Position numbers and translations under genes: made by a program. This document shows, in pieces, positions 33,323 through 41,988 of a stretch of 64,000 nucleotides of DNA (position 1 is its first letter; the number at the start of each line of letters is the position of its first letter). Origin of the DNA: Eubacteriales bacterium (GTDB lineage: Bacteria; Bacillota; Clostridia; Lachnospirales; Lachnospiraceae); NCBI GenBank assembly GCA_030524715.1, contig JAUNGB010000017.1, positions 1 through 64,000 on the forward strand. The letters run 5' to 3'. A model generated the notes under the pieces. That model did not search any database. It was given only the letters and a program-made list of their open reading frames with translations, and was not told where the DNA came from.

Positions 33323-34213
33323 TTATTCTTCCAGATTCTCCTGCAGAACCTGCAAAAATTTTTCGGCAGGTTTGGAGAAAACCTGGTACTTTTTCCAGAT
33401 CAGACTCATTTCTACTTCCAAAGTTGGCGTCAGTGGGCGGAAAACAAGTTTGCTGTTGCCGGAAGTATTGATAATATTGTCAAAGGCAATCGCATATCCC
33501 AATCCTTCTTCCACAAATAACGAAGCATTAAAAAGAAGATTATATGCAACAGAGATATTTAAGGAAGAAAGTTTTTGGTGCATCCATTGAATCAACGGTC
33601 CGCCGTCTGACTGTTCCTGTGACAGAAGGAGTGGCTGATTCCATAAATCTTCCGGAGAGATACTTTCTTTTTGAGTTAACGGATCGTCTGATCTCATGAG
33701 AACACCCCACACATCTTTCATGGGAAGCTTTAAAGCTTCGTACTTTTTTAAATCCGGATTTCCGAATACCAATCCAAAATCAAGCAGTCCTTTATCCAGA
33801 TGTTCCGTAACAAAAGCTCCGTTTCCGCTGGAAATATGGTAATGGATACCAGGATAATCTTTGCGGAGTTTTCCGGCTGTTTTTGCAAGCAGCCGGACGC
33901 CATCCGTTTCGCCTGCTCCGATATAGACATCTCCAATGATTACGCTGTCAGAAAGGATAATTTCGTTTTCTGTTTTTTTTACCAAATCTAAAATTTCTTC
34001 CGCTCGTTTCCGAAGAATCATTCCCTCCTCTGTGAGAGTTACTTTCCGTGAACCTTTTGTTCCCCGGATTAAAAGCTGTTTCCCCAGTTCCTCTTCCATG
34101 TTTTTAATCTGTGTGGAAAGTGTCGGCTGGGAAAGATGTAATGATTCCGCAGCCCGGACGATGCTTTGCTCCCTTGCGACAGCAAGGAAATATTGTAATA
34201 CTCGAAGTTCCAT
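33323..34213 (-). CDS. LysR-family transcriptional regulator
   Basis: The protein has 296 residues. An N-terminal winged helix (MELRVLQYFLAVAREQSIVR, SQPTLSTQIKNMEEELG) is followed by a periplasmic-binding-like effector domain (GDVYIGAGETDGVRLL). The ATG at 34213 has CCTCC on the plus strand, that is GGAGG eight bases upstream. It is transcribed away from the 34-45 kb operon; LysR proteins typically control such divergent neighbours. Confidence 0.92.
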   Translation of the reverse strand: MELRVLQYFLAVAREQSIVRAAESLHLSQPTLSTQIKNMEEELGKQLLIRGTKGSRKVTLTEEGMILRKRAEEILDLVKKTENEIILSDSVIIGDVYIGAGETDGVRLLAKTAGKLRKDYPGIHYHISSGNGAFVTEHLDKGLLDFGLVFGNPDLKKYEALKLPMKDVWGVLMRSDDPLTQKESISPEDLWNQPLLLSQEQSDGGPLIQWMHQKLSSLNISVAYNLLFNASLFVEEGLGYAIAFDNIINTSGNSKLVFRPLTPTLEVEMSLIWKKYQVFSKPAEKFLQVLQENLEE

Positions 34214-34375
34214 AGTGCTTCCTCCAAAACGTATCGTTATTTTTAAGTTGAAATAAGGTATAAACAGCATAGCATGAATAAGCATAGGTTTCAACTATTC
34301 ATTTGAATTAAAACTAAGTATTTGCTATTTGAAAAAACACAAATTATACTTTATTTAAACAGCGAAGATGTTTCC

Positions 34376-34392
34376 CATACCAAAGGGGTATG
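34376..34392. promoter_or_regulatory. Palindromic operator-like site
   Basis: CATACC-AAAGG-GGTATG resembles operators of the CsoR/CstR family (ATACC...GGTAT with a G-tract). A similar ATACCCAAGGGTAT occurs at 41932. No CsoR gene is in the window, so the assignment is tentative. The remaining 34214-34375 is AT-rich divergent promoter space for LysR. Confidence 0.35.
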
Positions 34393-34455
34393 AGTTACGG
34401 TATGTCCTGTGGGTATACTTTAATAAGACAGGGAAGAGAGGAGCGATATAGAAGA

Positions 34456-34686
34456 ATGCTGATAGATAAAGACAGAGAGGCAGTAATTGAAAATCTGAAG
34501 GACGCCGGATGTAATGAATGTTTTGTAGAGGATTTTCTGGTCTGCTATGACAGGAAAGAAAAAGAAAAGCAGATAAAACTTCTGGAGGATTGGCGAAAAA
34601 ATTTGCTGCATCAGATACATAAGGAGGAAAAGAAAATTTTTTGTCTGGATTATCTGATACATAAGCTTCAGAAAGTACAGGTATAG
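34456..34686 (+). CDS. Small conserved protein of unknown function
   Basis: The protein has about 76 residues (98 if translation begins at 34390): DREAVIENLKDAGCNECFVEDFLVCYD, then a basic helical half ending in FCLDYLIHKLQK. I have seen this type of small protein next to LysR/MerR regulators in Firmicutes but know no function. The short start is preferred because the longer one begins inside an operator-like palindrome; neither has an ideal ribosome site. It is the first gene of the operon. Confidence 0.65.
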   Translation: MLIDKDREAVIENLKDAGCNECFVEDFLVCYDRKEKEKQIKLLEDWRKNLLHQIHKEEKKIFCLDYLIHKLQKVQV

Positions 34687-34698
34687 CAGGAGGTTGTA

Positions 34699-35385
34699 GT
34701 GAAATTAGAGGATATGGGTATTTTTACAGCATTTGATAAAGAGAATGGATCGGAAAAAAAGCTGGAAGAGCTGCGGGAGTTCGGAAGAAAATTGTGTGAT
34801 GAGAGAGAGGAAATGGTTATGAATACAGAAAAGTTCATTCAGGCAATGGATTCTGGAGAGAGGGTGTCAGCCGGTTCCCCTGTTCATAGACAGATGGTAA
34901 AACTCAGTAATGAGGCGATGCGAATTACAGGCCGCTTAAACAGGGGGTATCATGAGCCGGAGGAAATCCGTGAGATTATGGAAGAACTTACGGGAAAGAA
35001 GATAGACAGCACGTTTGGAATGTTCCCGCCGTTTTATACGGACTGTGGAAAGAATCTCCATATGGGAAAACACGTTTTTATAAATTCCGGCTGCCAATTT
35101 CAGGATCAGGGAGGAATTTATATTGGAGATGGAACCCTGATCGGACCGTCTGTTGTACTGGCTACTTTAAACCATGATCTGAATCCCAAGAATCGGGCAG
35201 ATATTTATCCAAAACCGATTCACATAGGAAAAAATGTGTGGATTGGCGCTCATGCGACAGTGCTGCCGGGGATTAAGATTGGAGATGGCGCAGTGGTAGC
35301 GGCAGGTGCGGTTGTAACGAAAGATGTCCCGGCGAATACTGTAGTGGCAGGCGTACCGGCCTGTGTAATCAAAGAAATTGGGTAA
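34699..35385 (+). CDS. Maltose/galactoside O-acetyltransferase-like protein
   Basis: The protein has 228 residues. The C-terminal half is a left-handed beta-helix of hexapeptide repeats (IYIGDGTLIGPSVVL, catalytic His in LATLNHDLNP, IHIGKNVWIGAHATV, VAAGAVVTKDVPANTVVAGVPA). The N-terminal 45 residues are an additional charged helix before the usual sugar-acetyltransferase start. It transfers acetyl from acetyl-CoA to a sugar or related hydroxyl. GTG start with CAGGAGG. Confidence 0.88.
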   Translation: MKLEDMGIFTAFDKENGSEKKLEELREFGRKLCDEREEMVMNTEKFIQAMDSGERVSAGSPVHRQMVKLSNEAMRITGRLNRGYHEPEEIREIMEELTGKKIDSTFGMFPPFYTDCGKNLHMGKHVFINSGCQFQDQGGIYIGDGTLIGPSVVLATLNHDLNPKNRADIYPKPIHIGKNVWIGAHATVLPGIKIGDGAVVAAGAVVTKDVPANTVVAGVPACVIKEIG

Positions 35386-35397
35386 AGACGTTATCGT

Positions 35398-35451
35398 TTT
35401 AGATATTGTTTAGCTTTCTGTCAGAGGGAGGTTATCCGGGGCAGATATAGT
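35398..35451 (+). promoter_or_regulatory. TTTAG-box promoter P1
   Basis: TTTAG at 35398 and 35409 and a degenerate GTCAG at 35420 repeat with an 11-bp period, the layout of OmpR/PhoB-family binding sites. A TATAGT -10 candidate begins 48 bp after the first box. Promoter P2 at 41820 has the same arrangement. Confidence 0.6.
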
Positions 35452-35499
35452 GGAAGGCAGATAGAACAAAGAAATAGAAAATAATAAGGAGCAAATATC

Positions 35500-36606
35500 A
35501 TGAACAAAAAAATATTTGTTGTTCTTTTCTGCATTGCAGTTTTAGCAGTAACTCTTATGGGCTGTGATAACAGCAGGGAGGAAGAAGGGCAAAGAACAGA
35601 TACGGACAATGTTGCAGAAACTGATGGAGATTTCGACAGTATGAGGATTACACCTACAGAGGAAATACAGGAGCTGGAGGATGGGCTGTCTGTTGTACGG
35701 TATGAAGGAAACTATGGATTTAGCGAATTTTTGGAACAAGGAGGCGCTAATGACGATGCGGAAGTAGCGGCATACCTGATGGACAGTATATCAGCAAGGG
35801 GCTTAAATATTTTGTTTGGAGGAAATCCTTTTGGCTGCAGTACGTTATCTGTGGAGAGTGAGAATGACGGATATTTATTTGGCAGGAATTTTGACTGGAA
35901 CTCTTGCGATGCCCTGATCGTCAGTGCAAGACCGGAAGAGGGATATGCGTCTGTTTCTACTGTGAATCGGGATTTTATATCTGCAAGCGGTGTAGATATT
36001 TCCAGTCTGCCGGATAATGTGCAGGCGATAGTTGCCTTGTATGCGCCGTTAGACGGAATGAATGAACAGGGGTTGGCCATATCTGTCAATATGATTCAGG
36101 ATTCTGCAAGTATTGACCAGGATACGGACAAGCCGGATATTACAACTACAACGGCAGTAAGGCTTCTGTTAGATCAGGCAGCAACAGTAGAAGAAGCAGT
36201 AGAATTGCTTGGTCAGTACGATCTTCATGCGTCTATGAATATGATGATTCATTTTGCGCTGGCAGATGCACAGGGAAACAGTGTGGTAGTGGAATATATT
36301 GAAAATGAAATGCACGTTACACCGACTTCAGTAGTAACGAATTTTTATCTGACGGAAGGGGAGAAATACGGAATAGGAACGGAACAATCCCATGAGAGAT
36401 ATGAAATTTTAATGGAACGGATAAGCAGTCAGGAAAGCATGACAGAAAACGAGGTTCGGGAGGCTTTGGACAGTGTTAGTAAAGATAATTTCGAGTACCG
36501 CTTTTCTACTACCGAGTGGAGCATTGTCATGAATCAGGAAACGAAAGAATTGACATATTTCCATAGAGAAAACTATGAAAATGGCTATACCATCGCAGTA
36601 GAGTAG
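35500..36606 (+). CDS. Lipoprotein Ntn-hydrolase (choloylglycine-hydrolase/C45-like)
   Basis: The protein has 368 residues. A lipoprotein signal (AVTLMGC, lipid Cys 22) and an acidic linker precede a domain with FGCSTLSV (candidate nucleophile Cys 113), GYLFGRNFDW and NEQGLAISVNM. These are the hallmarks of linear-amide C-N hydrolases such as penicillin V acylase, bile salt hydrolase and acid ceramidase-like enzymes. Bile salt hydrolases start at the Cys; here about 90 residues of mature lipoprotein precede it. It likely cleaves an amide (N-acyl amino acid, bile salt or lactam) outside the membrane. TTTAG-box promoter upstream. Confidence 0.82.
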   Translation: MNKKIFVVLFCIAVLAVTLMGCDNSREEEGQRTDTDNVAETDGDFDSMRITPTEEIQELEDGLSVVRYEGNYGFSEFLEQGGANDDAEVAAYLMDSISARGLNILFGGNPFGCSTLSVESENDGYLFGRNFDWNSCDALIVSARPEEGYASVSTVNRDFISASGVDISSLPDNVQAIVALYAPLDGMNEQGLAISVNMIQDSASIDQDTDKPDITTTTAVRLLLDQAATVEEAVELLGQYDLHASMNMMIHFALADAQGNSVVVEYIENEMHVTPTSVVTNFYLTEGEKYGIGTEQSHERYEILMERISSQESMTENEVREALDSVSKDNFEYRFSTTEWSIVMNQETKELTYFHRENYENGYTIAVE

Positions 36607-36616
36607 GAGGGAGAGC

Positions 36617-37964
36617 ATGAATTATTTAAAAATGCTGTTTGACTTGTATCAGTTGAAAAAACAGACCAGATTTACGAGAAAACAGATACATACGCTGCAA
36701 AATGAAAAGCTGAAGAAACTACTGCACTATGCGTGGGAACATTCAGATTATTATCGAAGGACTTTTGAAAAAGCCGGGATTACGAAAGAACAGCTTAATA
36801 TCCTGCCGTTGTCCTGTTTTCCGACAATCAGTAAGAAAGAACTTCTGGAGCATTTTGATGAGATTGTGGCAGACAGGGAATTAAAACAGGAGGAAATCAG
36901 AGCATTTGATGAACAGGCGGCGGTGGATCGGAAGCCGTATAAAGGAAAATATCATGTGGTACATTCCTCCGGAAGCACTGGAAAACCTGGATATTTTATT
37001 TACGATGAAAGCGCATGGAACAGTATGTTGCTTGGAATTATCCGAGCCGCCCTGTGGGGGATGTCCATGCCCCAGATTGTGAAATTGCTTCTTGGAAAGC
37101 CGAGGATCGTGTATATTGCCGCTACAGATGGACGATACGGCGGAGCTATGGCGGTGGGAGACGGCATTGACGGCGTAGGAGCAAGTCAGATGTATTTGGA
37201 CATTAACGAACCACTGGAAGAGTGGGTAAAAAAACTTGGGGAGTTTAGACCGAACATTGTGATAGGTTATCCATCAGCAATTAAGATTATGGCAGAATTG
37301 GTGGAAAAGGGAGAAAATTGCTGTGAATGTGAAGCGGGTAATTTCCTGTGGAGAACCACTGGGAGCGTCTCTTAGGAATTATCTGGAGAAAATGTTTTGT
37401 GCGCCGGTTGTAAATTTTTACGGTTCAAGCGAGTCGCTGGCGCTTGGAGTAGAGATGAATCCAGAAGAAGGGATGCTGCTTTTTGACGATCTGAATATCA
37501 TCGAGATAGAGGACGGCCAGATGTATCTGACCTGTTTGTATAATTACGCACAACCTCTGATCCGTTACCGTCTGACGGATAGACTGACTTTGGAGGCGGC
37601 GCAGGAAGGAGATGAATATCCGTTTACAAAGGCGGTTGGTTTGCTGGGAAGAAATGAGGATATTTTGTGGTTTGAGGATGGAAACGGGCATGAAGAATTT
37701 CTGCATCCCCTTGCAATCGAAGGATTTTGTATTGAAGGTCTAAAGGATTACCAGTTTCGGAAAACAGCAAAAGATACTTTTGAGATGTATGCGGAAACGG
37801 CAGAGGAAAGTTCCAGAGAATATGTCCGGAAAGAAATGCTTGAACAGATGCGAAGGATACTAAGAGAGAAAGGGCTTGATTATGTTCAGTTTTATGTGAA
37901 TTTTGTGGAAGAAATCCAGCCCAATCCAAAAACCGGAAAAAAACCACTGATTCTGGCTTCATAA
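36617..37964 (+). pseudogene. PaaK/CapK-like adenylating enzyme, frameshifted
   Basis: The first frame (to about 37317) encodes a PaaK/CapK-like N-terminus with the P-loop VVHSSGSTGKPGYF. The second frame (from about 37318 to 37964) continues the same fold: VNVKRVISCGEPLG, NFYGSSESLALG, LIRYRLTDRL and a C-terminal lid. Deleting one A from the AAAA run at 37314-37317 restores one continuous protein of about 448 residues. Intact, it would activate an acyl or aryl acid as adenylate. The gene is either a recent pseudogene, phase-variable through the A-run, or carries a sequencing error. Confidence 0.82.
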
Positions 37965-37980
37965 GGAGGATGATTTTTAT

Positions 37981-38742
37981 ATGAAGAAAACATTACTGCA
38001 AGGCAGAAAAGTCAGCCGCATATTTCGTCAGGGCAGTGTGACAAATAAGGTTCTGGACGGAATAGATGTGGATATTTACGAAAAAGACTTTACGGTTATT
38101 ATGGGTTCTTCCGGGGCAGGAAAATCTACTCTGCTATATGCGTTAAGCGGCATGGATCAGATTACTGGAGGAGAAGTAATTTACAGAGAGGCAGGCATTA
38201 ACCGGTTAAAGGAAACACAGATGGCAAAACTCAGGGCGCAGGAATTTGGATTTGTATTTCAACAGACACACCTGGTCAGCAACCTGACTTTATTGGAGAA
38301 TGTGTTGGTGGCAGGGTATATAAGCGGCAAGGAAAGTCCGCAGAAGATAAAAGAACGGGCAGGAAATCTTTTACGGCATATGGGAGTGGAAGGAGCGCAG
38401 AACAGACTTCCTTCCCAGGTATCAGGCGGCGAGGCACAGCGGGCGGCTATTGCCAGGGCAATGATCGGAAAGCCGGGTATCCTGTTTGCAGATGAACCAA
38501 CAGGAGCCTTGAATAAATCCAATACAACAGAAGTTCTGAACCTGCTGACGGAGTTGAACCGACAAGGACAGAGTATTCTTATGGTAACACATGATATGCG
38601 CTGTGCTGCAAGGGGAAACCGGATTTTATATCTGGAGGATGGAAAAGTTACGGATGAGCTGAATTTGCAGCAATTTAACGAATTAGAAGAAAAGCGGCGG
38701 GAGAATGAAATAGGCCGGTGGCTTGAGAGGCTTTCATGGTAG
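37981..38742 (+). CDS. ABC exporter ATP-binding protein (MacB/LolD type)
   Basis: The protein has 253 residues with Walker A GSSGAGKST, FVFQQTHL, signature VSGGEAQRAAIARA, Walker B ILFADEPTGAL and MVTHD. It is the ATPase for the FtsX permease encoded 13 bp downstream. AAGGAGG is found before the ATG. Confidence 0.92.
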   Translation: MKKTLLQGRKVSRIFRQGSVTNKVLDGIDVDIYEKDFTVIMGSSGAGKSTLLYALSGMDQITGGEVIYREAGINRLKETQMAKLRAQEFGFVFQQTHLVSNLTLLENVLVAGYISGKESPQKIKERAGNLLRHMGVEGAQNRLPSQVSGGEAQRAAIARAMIGKPGILFADEPTGALNKSNTTEVLNLLTELNRQGQSILMVTHDMRCAARGNRILYLEDGKVTDELNLQQFNELEEKRRENEIGRWLERLSW

Positions 38743-38755
38743 GAGGTGAGACAAG

Positions 38756-41134
38756 GTGGAAAGGATCATTTTTCGGGCCGGGATAAAAAAGCATAAAGGA
38801 AGCCTTGCGGGGATTATGATTCTGCTGTTTCTGTCTGCACTTTCTTTGTGTACGGTGTTTACTGTGTACCTTCAAGGAAACCGCTATATCCATGAAGAAA
38901 TAGAGCGTATTGGATATGGGACAATTACGGCATGGGTGTCCGACGTGCCGGATATAGATGAACTGACAGACAGCCTGCAGAACCAGGATGGCGTGGAGCA
39001 AGTAACAGTGCAGGACTTGATTTTTAGTGACTATGAAGGAAATGGTGTTGAGTCGGACAGCGAAGGGCAGCTTATTTCATGGCAGGCAGAAAATAATCAG
39101 TATCGTTTTTTTAAGGAGGATATATCGGGATATGAGGATGCTCCGGCAGAAATCAGCCAGGGGGAGATTTATGTATCGCCATCTATGAAATCTATTCTGA
39201 ATTTGGATATAGGAGATACGATTACGTTTGCCATTGCCAGAAGCGGAATGGACGCCAGTTTTACGGTGGCAGGATATTACGAAGATCCGGTAATGGGAAG
39301 TTCTATGATCGGAATGAAAGGATTCCTGATCTCACAGTCTGCTTATGAGCAGATTGTGCAAACGATAGAAACAGAGGGGGCAGATGCACTGGCAAGAAAC
39401 GGAGCTATGCTTCATATTACCGCAGACAGAGATTCCGGTCTTACCGTGTCCAGTCTGAATCAAAGGCTAAATGAGGACACGTCTCTTTCCCAATATGCAG
39501 AATTTATTCACAGTGCAGAAACTATGGAATCTTTTATGGGGATTCTTCAAAATGCTTTCTGTGGACTCTTGGCAGCTTTTGCCGCAGTTCTTCTTGGCGT
39601 GACTTTTGTGGTATTGGGACACAGCATTTCCAATATTATTGAGCAGGACTGGAAAAATTTAGGGATACTTAAAACAGTAGGAATGACGGGCCGGGAGCTT
39701 GTGCGGCTGCAGGAAAGCCAATATATCCTCAGTGTGCTGACAGGACTTGTAACAGGGATTCTGGGAGCAATCCCGGCGGCAGGTGCGTTAAGCCGTATGA
39801 TTGTTACTACGTCTGGCGTACTGATACCGACAGGGCTTCCTGTTTTACCCGCATTCGGAATGTTTGCAGGACTGTTATTGATACTTACCGGATTTACGGC
39901 AATAAGACTAAGATCTATTCACTTCATTTCTCCTATGGAAGCAATCCGGGGAGAGAAACAAACAGAGTGGATGGAAACGCAGGAAAAAGGAAGTAGGAAA
40001 CGACTGGAAAAAGGGTATTGGATGGTTACAGCAAAGGGATTAATGCTCTCTTTGGCTTTCCGACAACTTTTATCCGGGAAGCGACGTTACATCAGCGCCT
40101 GCCTTGTGGCGATACTATTGGTATTTTTCGCTTCTCTTACAGGAAGAATGAATGACTGGCTGGGGCCAGACGGACAGGGAATGATGGACGCTTTCAACCC
40201 GGCAGACCTGGATTTAGGTATTCAGGTTCTTGGAGAGCTGCAATGGGAGGAAATGGAACGGATCGTCAGAAACTACAGTGAGATTACAGACAGCTATGAG
40301 CTTGCTATGCCGAGTGTGTCAGTGAATGGGACAAACTACACGGCGAATGTGATTACAGAGCCGGAACGATTTCATATCAGTCAGGGACAGACCAGTCGGA
40401 CTGCCGATGAAGTAGTGCTTACGGAGACGGTTGCTTATGATCTTGGAGTGGACGTTGGGGATCGTGTTACGATTCGGGGAGATACCGGCACAAAGGAATT
40501 TACTGTTTCAGGAATTTATCACTGTGCCAATGATATGGGAGCAAATCTTGGAATGAGCCGGGAAGGGTATCTTTCTATTGGCAGTGACGATCCTGGAATA
40601 TGGTGCCGCCATTATTTTCTTGCTGATACATCCCAGAAGCAGGTAATTACCGAAGCGTTAGAAAATGCCTATGGCGGGGACGTCCATGTTCACGAAAATA
40701 CATGGCCCGGTTTGTTTGGAATTATCAGTGCTATGCACTTGATGCTGATATTTATGTATGGAATGAGTGCAGTATTTGTTGGGATTGTAACTGTTATGAC
40801 AGGTACAAAGATTTTAGACGCAGAGCAGAAGGATATGGGAATTTACAGGGCTATTGGCTGCCATTCTAAAAGCCTGCGGCTGATGTTCGCATTGAGATTT
40901 GGAATTGTGGCAGTGGCTGGAGCAGTTATAGGAACAATTCTGGCAGCAGGCTTGACGGATCTGTTGGTATCGGCAGTTATGCGGTTTGCGGGAATCAGCA
41001 ATTTTGCTTCCAATCCATCATTTGTAACAATCGTAATACCGGGGCTTGCGGTAACAACAATGTTTTTTGTGTTTGCATATCTGGCATCAGGGAAACTTCG
41101 GTATGAAGATATGGCTGTGCTGACAGCAGATTAA
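38756..41134 (+). CDS. FtsX-family ABC permease, two FtsX units
   Basis: The protein has 792 residues. It is a tandem of extracytoplasmic MacB-like domains and FtsX cores: first helix at about 18-37, first FtsX core about 270-390 (with IEQDWKNLGILKTVGMTGREL), second soluble domain after about 450, and second FtsX core about 650-785 (EQKDMGIYRAIGCHSKSL). These transporters extract lipoproteins, peptides or lipids mechanically. Together with the ATPase and neighbouring lipoproteins it could handle a lipid-like or acylated product (inference). GTG start after AGGAGG. Confidence 0.88.
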   Translation: MERIIFRAGIKKHKGSLAGIMILLFLSALSLCTVFTVYLQGNRYIHEEIERIGYGTITAWVSDVPDIDELTDSLQNQDGVEQVTVQDLIFSDYEGNGVESDSEGQLISWQAENNQYRFFKEDISGYEDAPAEISQGEIYVSPSMKSILNLDIGDTITFAIARSGMDASFTVAGYYEDPVMGSSMIGMKGFLISQSAYEQIVQTIETEGADALARNGAMLHITADRDSGLTVSSLNQRLNEDTSLSQYAEFIHSAETMESFMGILQNAFCGLLAAFAAVLLGVTFVVLGHSISNIIEQDWKNLGILKTVGMTGRELVRLQESQYILSVLTGLVTGILGAIPAAGALSRMIVTTSGVLIPTGLPVLPAFGMFAGLLLILTGFTAIRLRSIHFISPMEAIRGEKQTEWMETQEKGSRKRLEKGYWMVTAKGLMLSLAFRQLLSGKRRYISACLVAILLVFFASLTGRMNDWLGPDGQGMMDAFNPADLDLGIQVLGELQWEEMERIVRNYSEITDSYELAMPSVSVNGTNYTANVITEPERFHISQGQTSRTADEVVLTETVAYDLGVDVGDRVTIRGDTGTKEFTVSGIYHCANDMGANLGMSREGYLSIGSDDPGIWCRHYFLADTSQKQVITEALENAYGGDVHVHENTWPGLFGIISAMHLMLIFMYGMSAVFVGIVTVMTGTKILDAEQKDMGIYRAIGCHSKSLRLMFALRFGIVAVAGAVIGTILAAGLTDLLVSAVMRFAGISNFASNPSFVTIVIPGLAVTTMFFVFAYLASGKLRYEDMAVLTAD

Positions 41135-41165
41135 AGAATCAATTAATAGAAAGGACGATAAAAAA

Positions 41166-41789
41166 ATGAAACAAAATTTAATGAAAAAAGTGATGGGAAC
41201 AATCGGAATGGCTGTGTTAGCGGCAGGGATTCTTGCGGGCTGTGGAAACAGTGAGGACAGGGAGAATACCGCTTCAGATCAGGCACAGGCGGCCACAAGC
41301 AGTTTTTCTGAATCCAGTGCGGCAGAGGATAGCAGCGATGCAGGCGGTCAAAATGCAGAAACGGAAAGGACAACAGCAGCTCTTGGCGATTTAGAAGTAC
41401 GATTTGGGGACGAGGGAGAACCGTTTGCCCTGCATATGGAAAATAATGAGACTGCTGAGGCGATTGTACGATATGTGGGAACCTCGGATTGGAGGCTGCC
41501 AATTTATGACAGAGATGATGATGTGGATTACTCAGTAATGGAATATTACGATATTCCCAGTAGATATGAGATTCCCGCTGAACCGGAAACCGTGACAGAG
41601 GCAAGGGCGGGAGATGTATTTTATTCTGATCCGAACCGTATTGTTCTGTTTTATCATGACGCAGAGATTTCGGAAGAGTATGTAAAGGTTGGAACCTTTG
41701 ACGCTACGGACGAGTTCATCAGTGCTGTAGAGAATAATCCGGTACTGGAAGGATGGGGAAATAAAATCATCCAAATTGCACAGCCGTAA
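41166..41789 (+). CDS. Lipoprotein with cyclophilin-like fold, first copy
   Basis: The protein has 207 residues. Lipobox LAGC (Cys about 26), an acidic Ser-rich linker, then a domain with VRFGDEGEPFALHMENNETAEAI, YDIPSRYEIP, GDVFYSDPNRIVLFYHDAEI and YVKVGTFD. This is the pattern of the bacterial cyclophilin_like (DUF) proteins. These lack known isomerase activity and often neighbour flavodoxin or aldo-keto reductase genes. It would be exported and membrane-anchored. Confidence 0.85.
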   Translation: MKQNLMKKVMGTIGMAVLAAGILAGCGNSEDRENTASDQAQAATSSFSESSAAEDSSDAGGQNAETERTTAALGDLEVRFGDEGEPFALHMENNETAEAIVRYVGTSDWRLPIYDRDDDVDYSVMEYYDIPSRYEIPAEPETVTEARAGDVFYSDPNRIVLFYHDAEISEEYVKVGTFDATDEFISAVENNPVLEGWGNKIIQIAQP

Positions 41790-41819
41790 AACGGGAGTTG
41801 AGAAATCTGAAAGAATTGA

Positions 41820-41873
41820 TTTAGAAATTGTTTAGGTTTCTTTTAGCGGAATGTTATTTGCATCCCTTAAAGT
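41820..41873 (+). promoter_or_regulatory. TTTAG-box promoter P2
   Basis: Three perfect TTTAG boxes start at 41820, 41831 and 41842, an exact 11-bp period. A TAAAGT -10 candidate begins 48 bp after the first box, the same offset as in P1. Sequence between boxes is also similar (ATTG, TTTCT). Confidence 0.65.
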
Positions 41874-41931
41874 AATAGCATAAGAGATAAGAATGAAATA
41901 AACAATGTATTGAAAAGATGATAAGGAGGAA

Positions 41932-41945
41932 ATACCCAAGGGTAT
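41932..41945. promoter_or_regulatory. Short palindrome ATACCCAAGGGTAT
   Basis: A 6-2-6 palindrome lies between two AAGGAGG sequences ahead of the DUF3737 gene. It resembles the site at 34376. It may be an operator acting within the leader. Confidence 0.3.
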
Positions 41946-41988
41946 ACCATTATGCGCTGAAAAGACGCGCAAAAAGGAGGAAATCAGG

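Noticed and set aside
37300..37330. Programmed ribosomal frameshift in the PaaK-like gene
   Set aside because: AAAA alone is not a classic X-XXY-YYZ slippery site and no following stem or internal ribosome site is evident, though it cannot be excluded.
41924..41956. Two-codon leader ORF with its own AAGGAGG before the DUF3737 gene
   Set aside because: ATG CGC TGA is too short to interpret without ribosome profiling.
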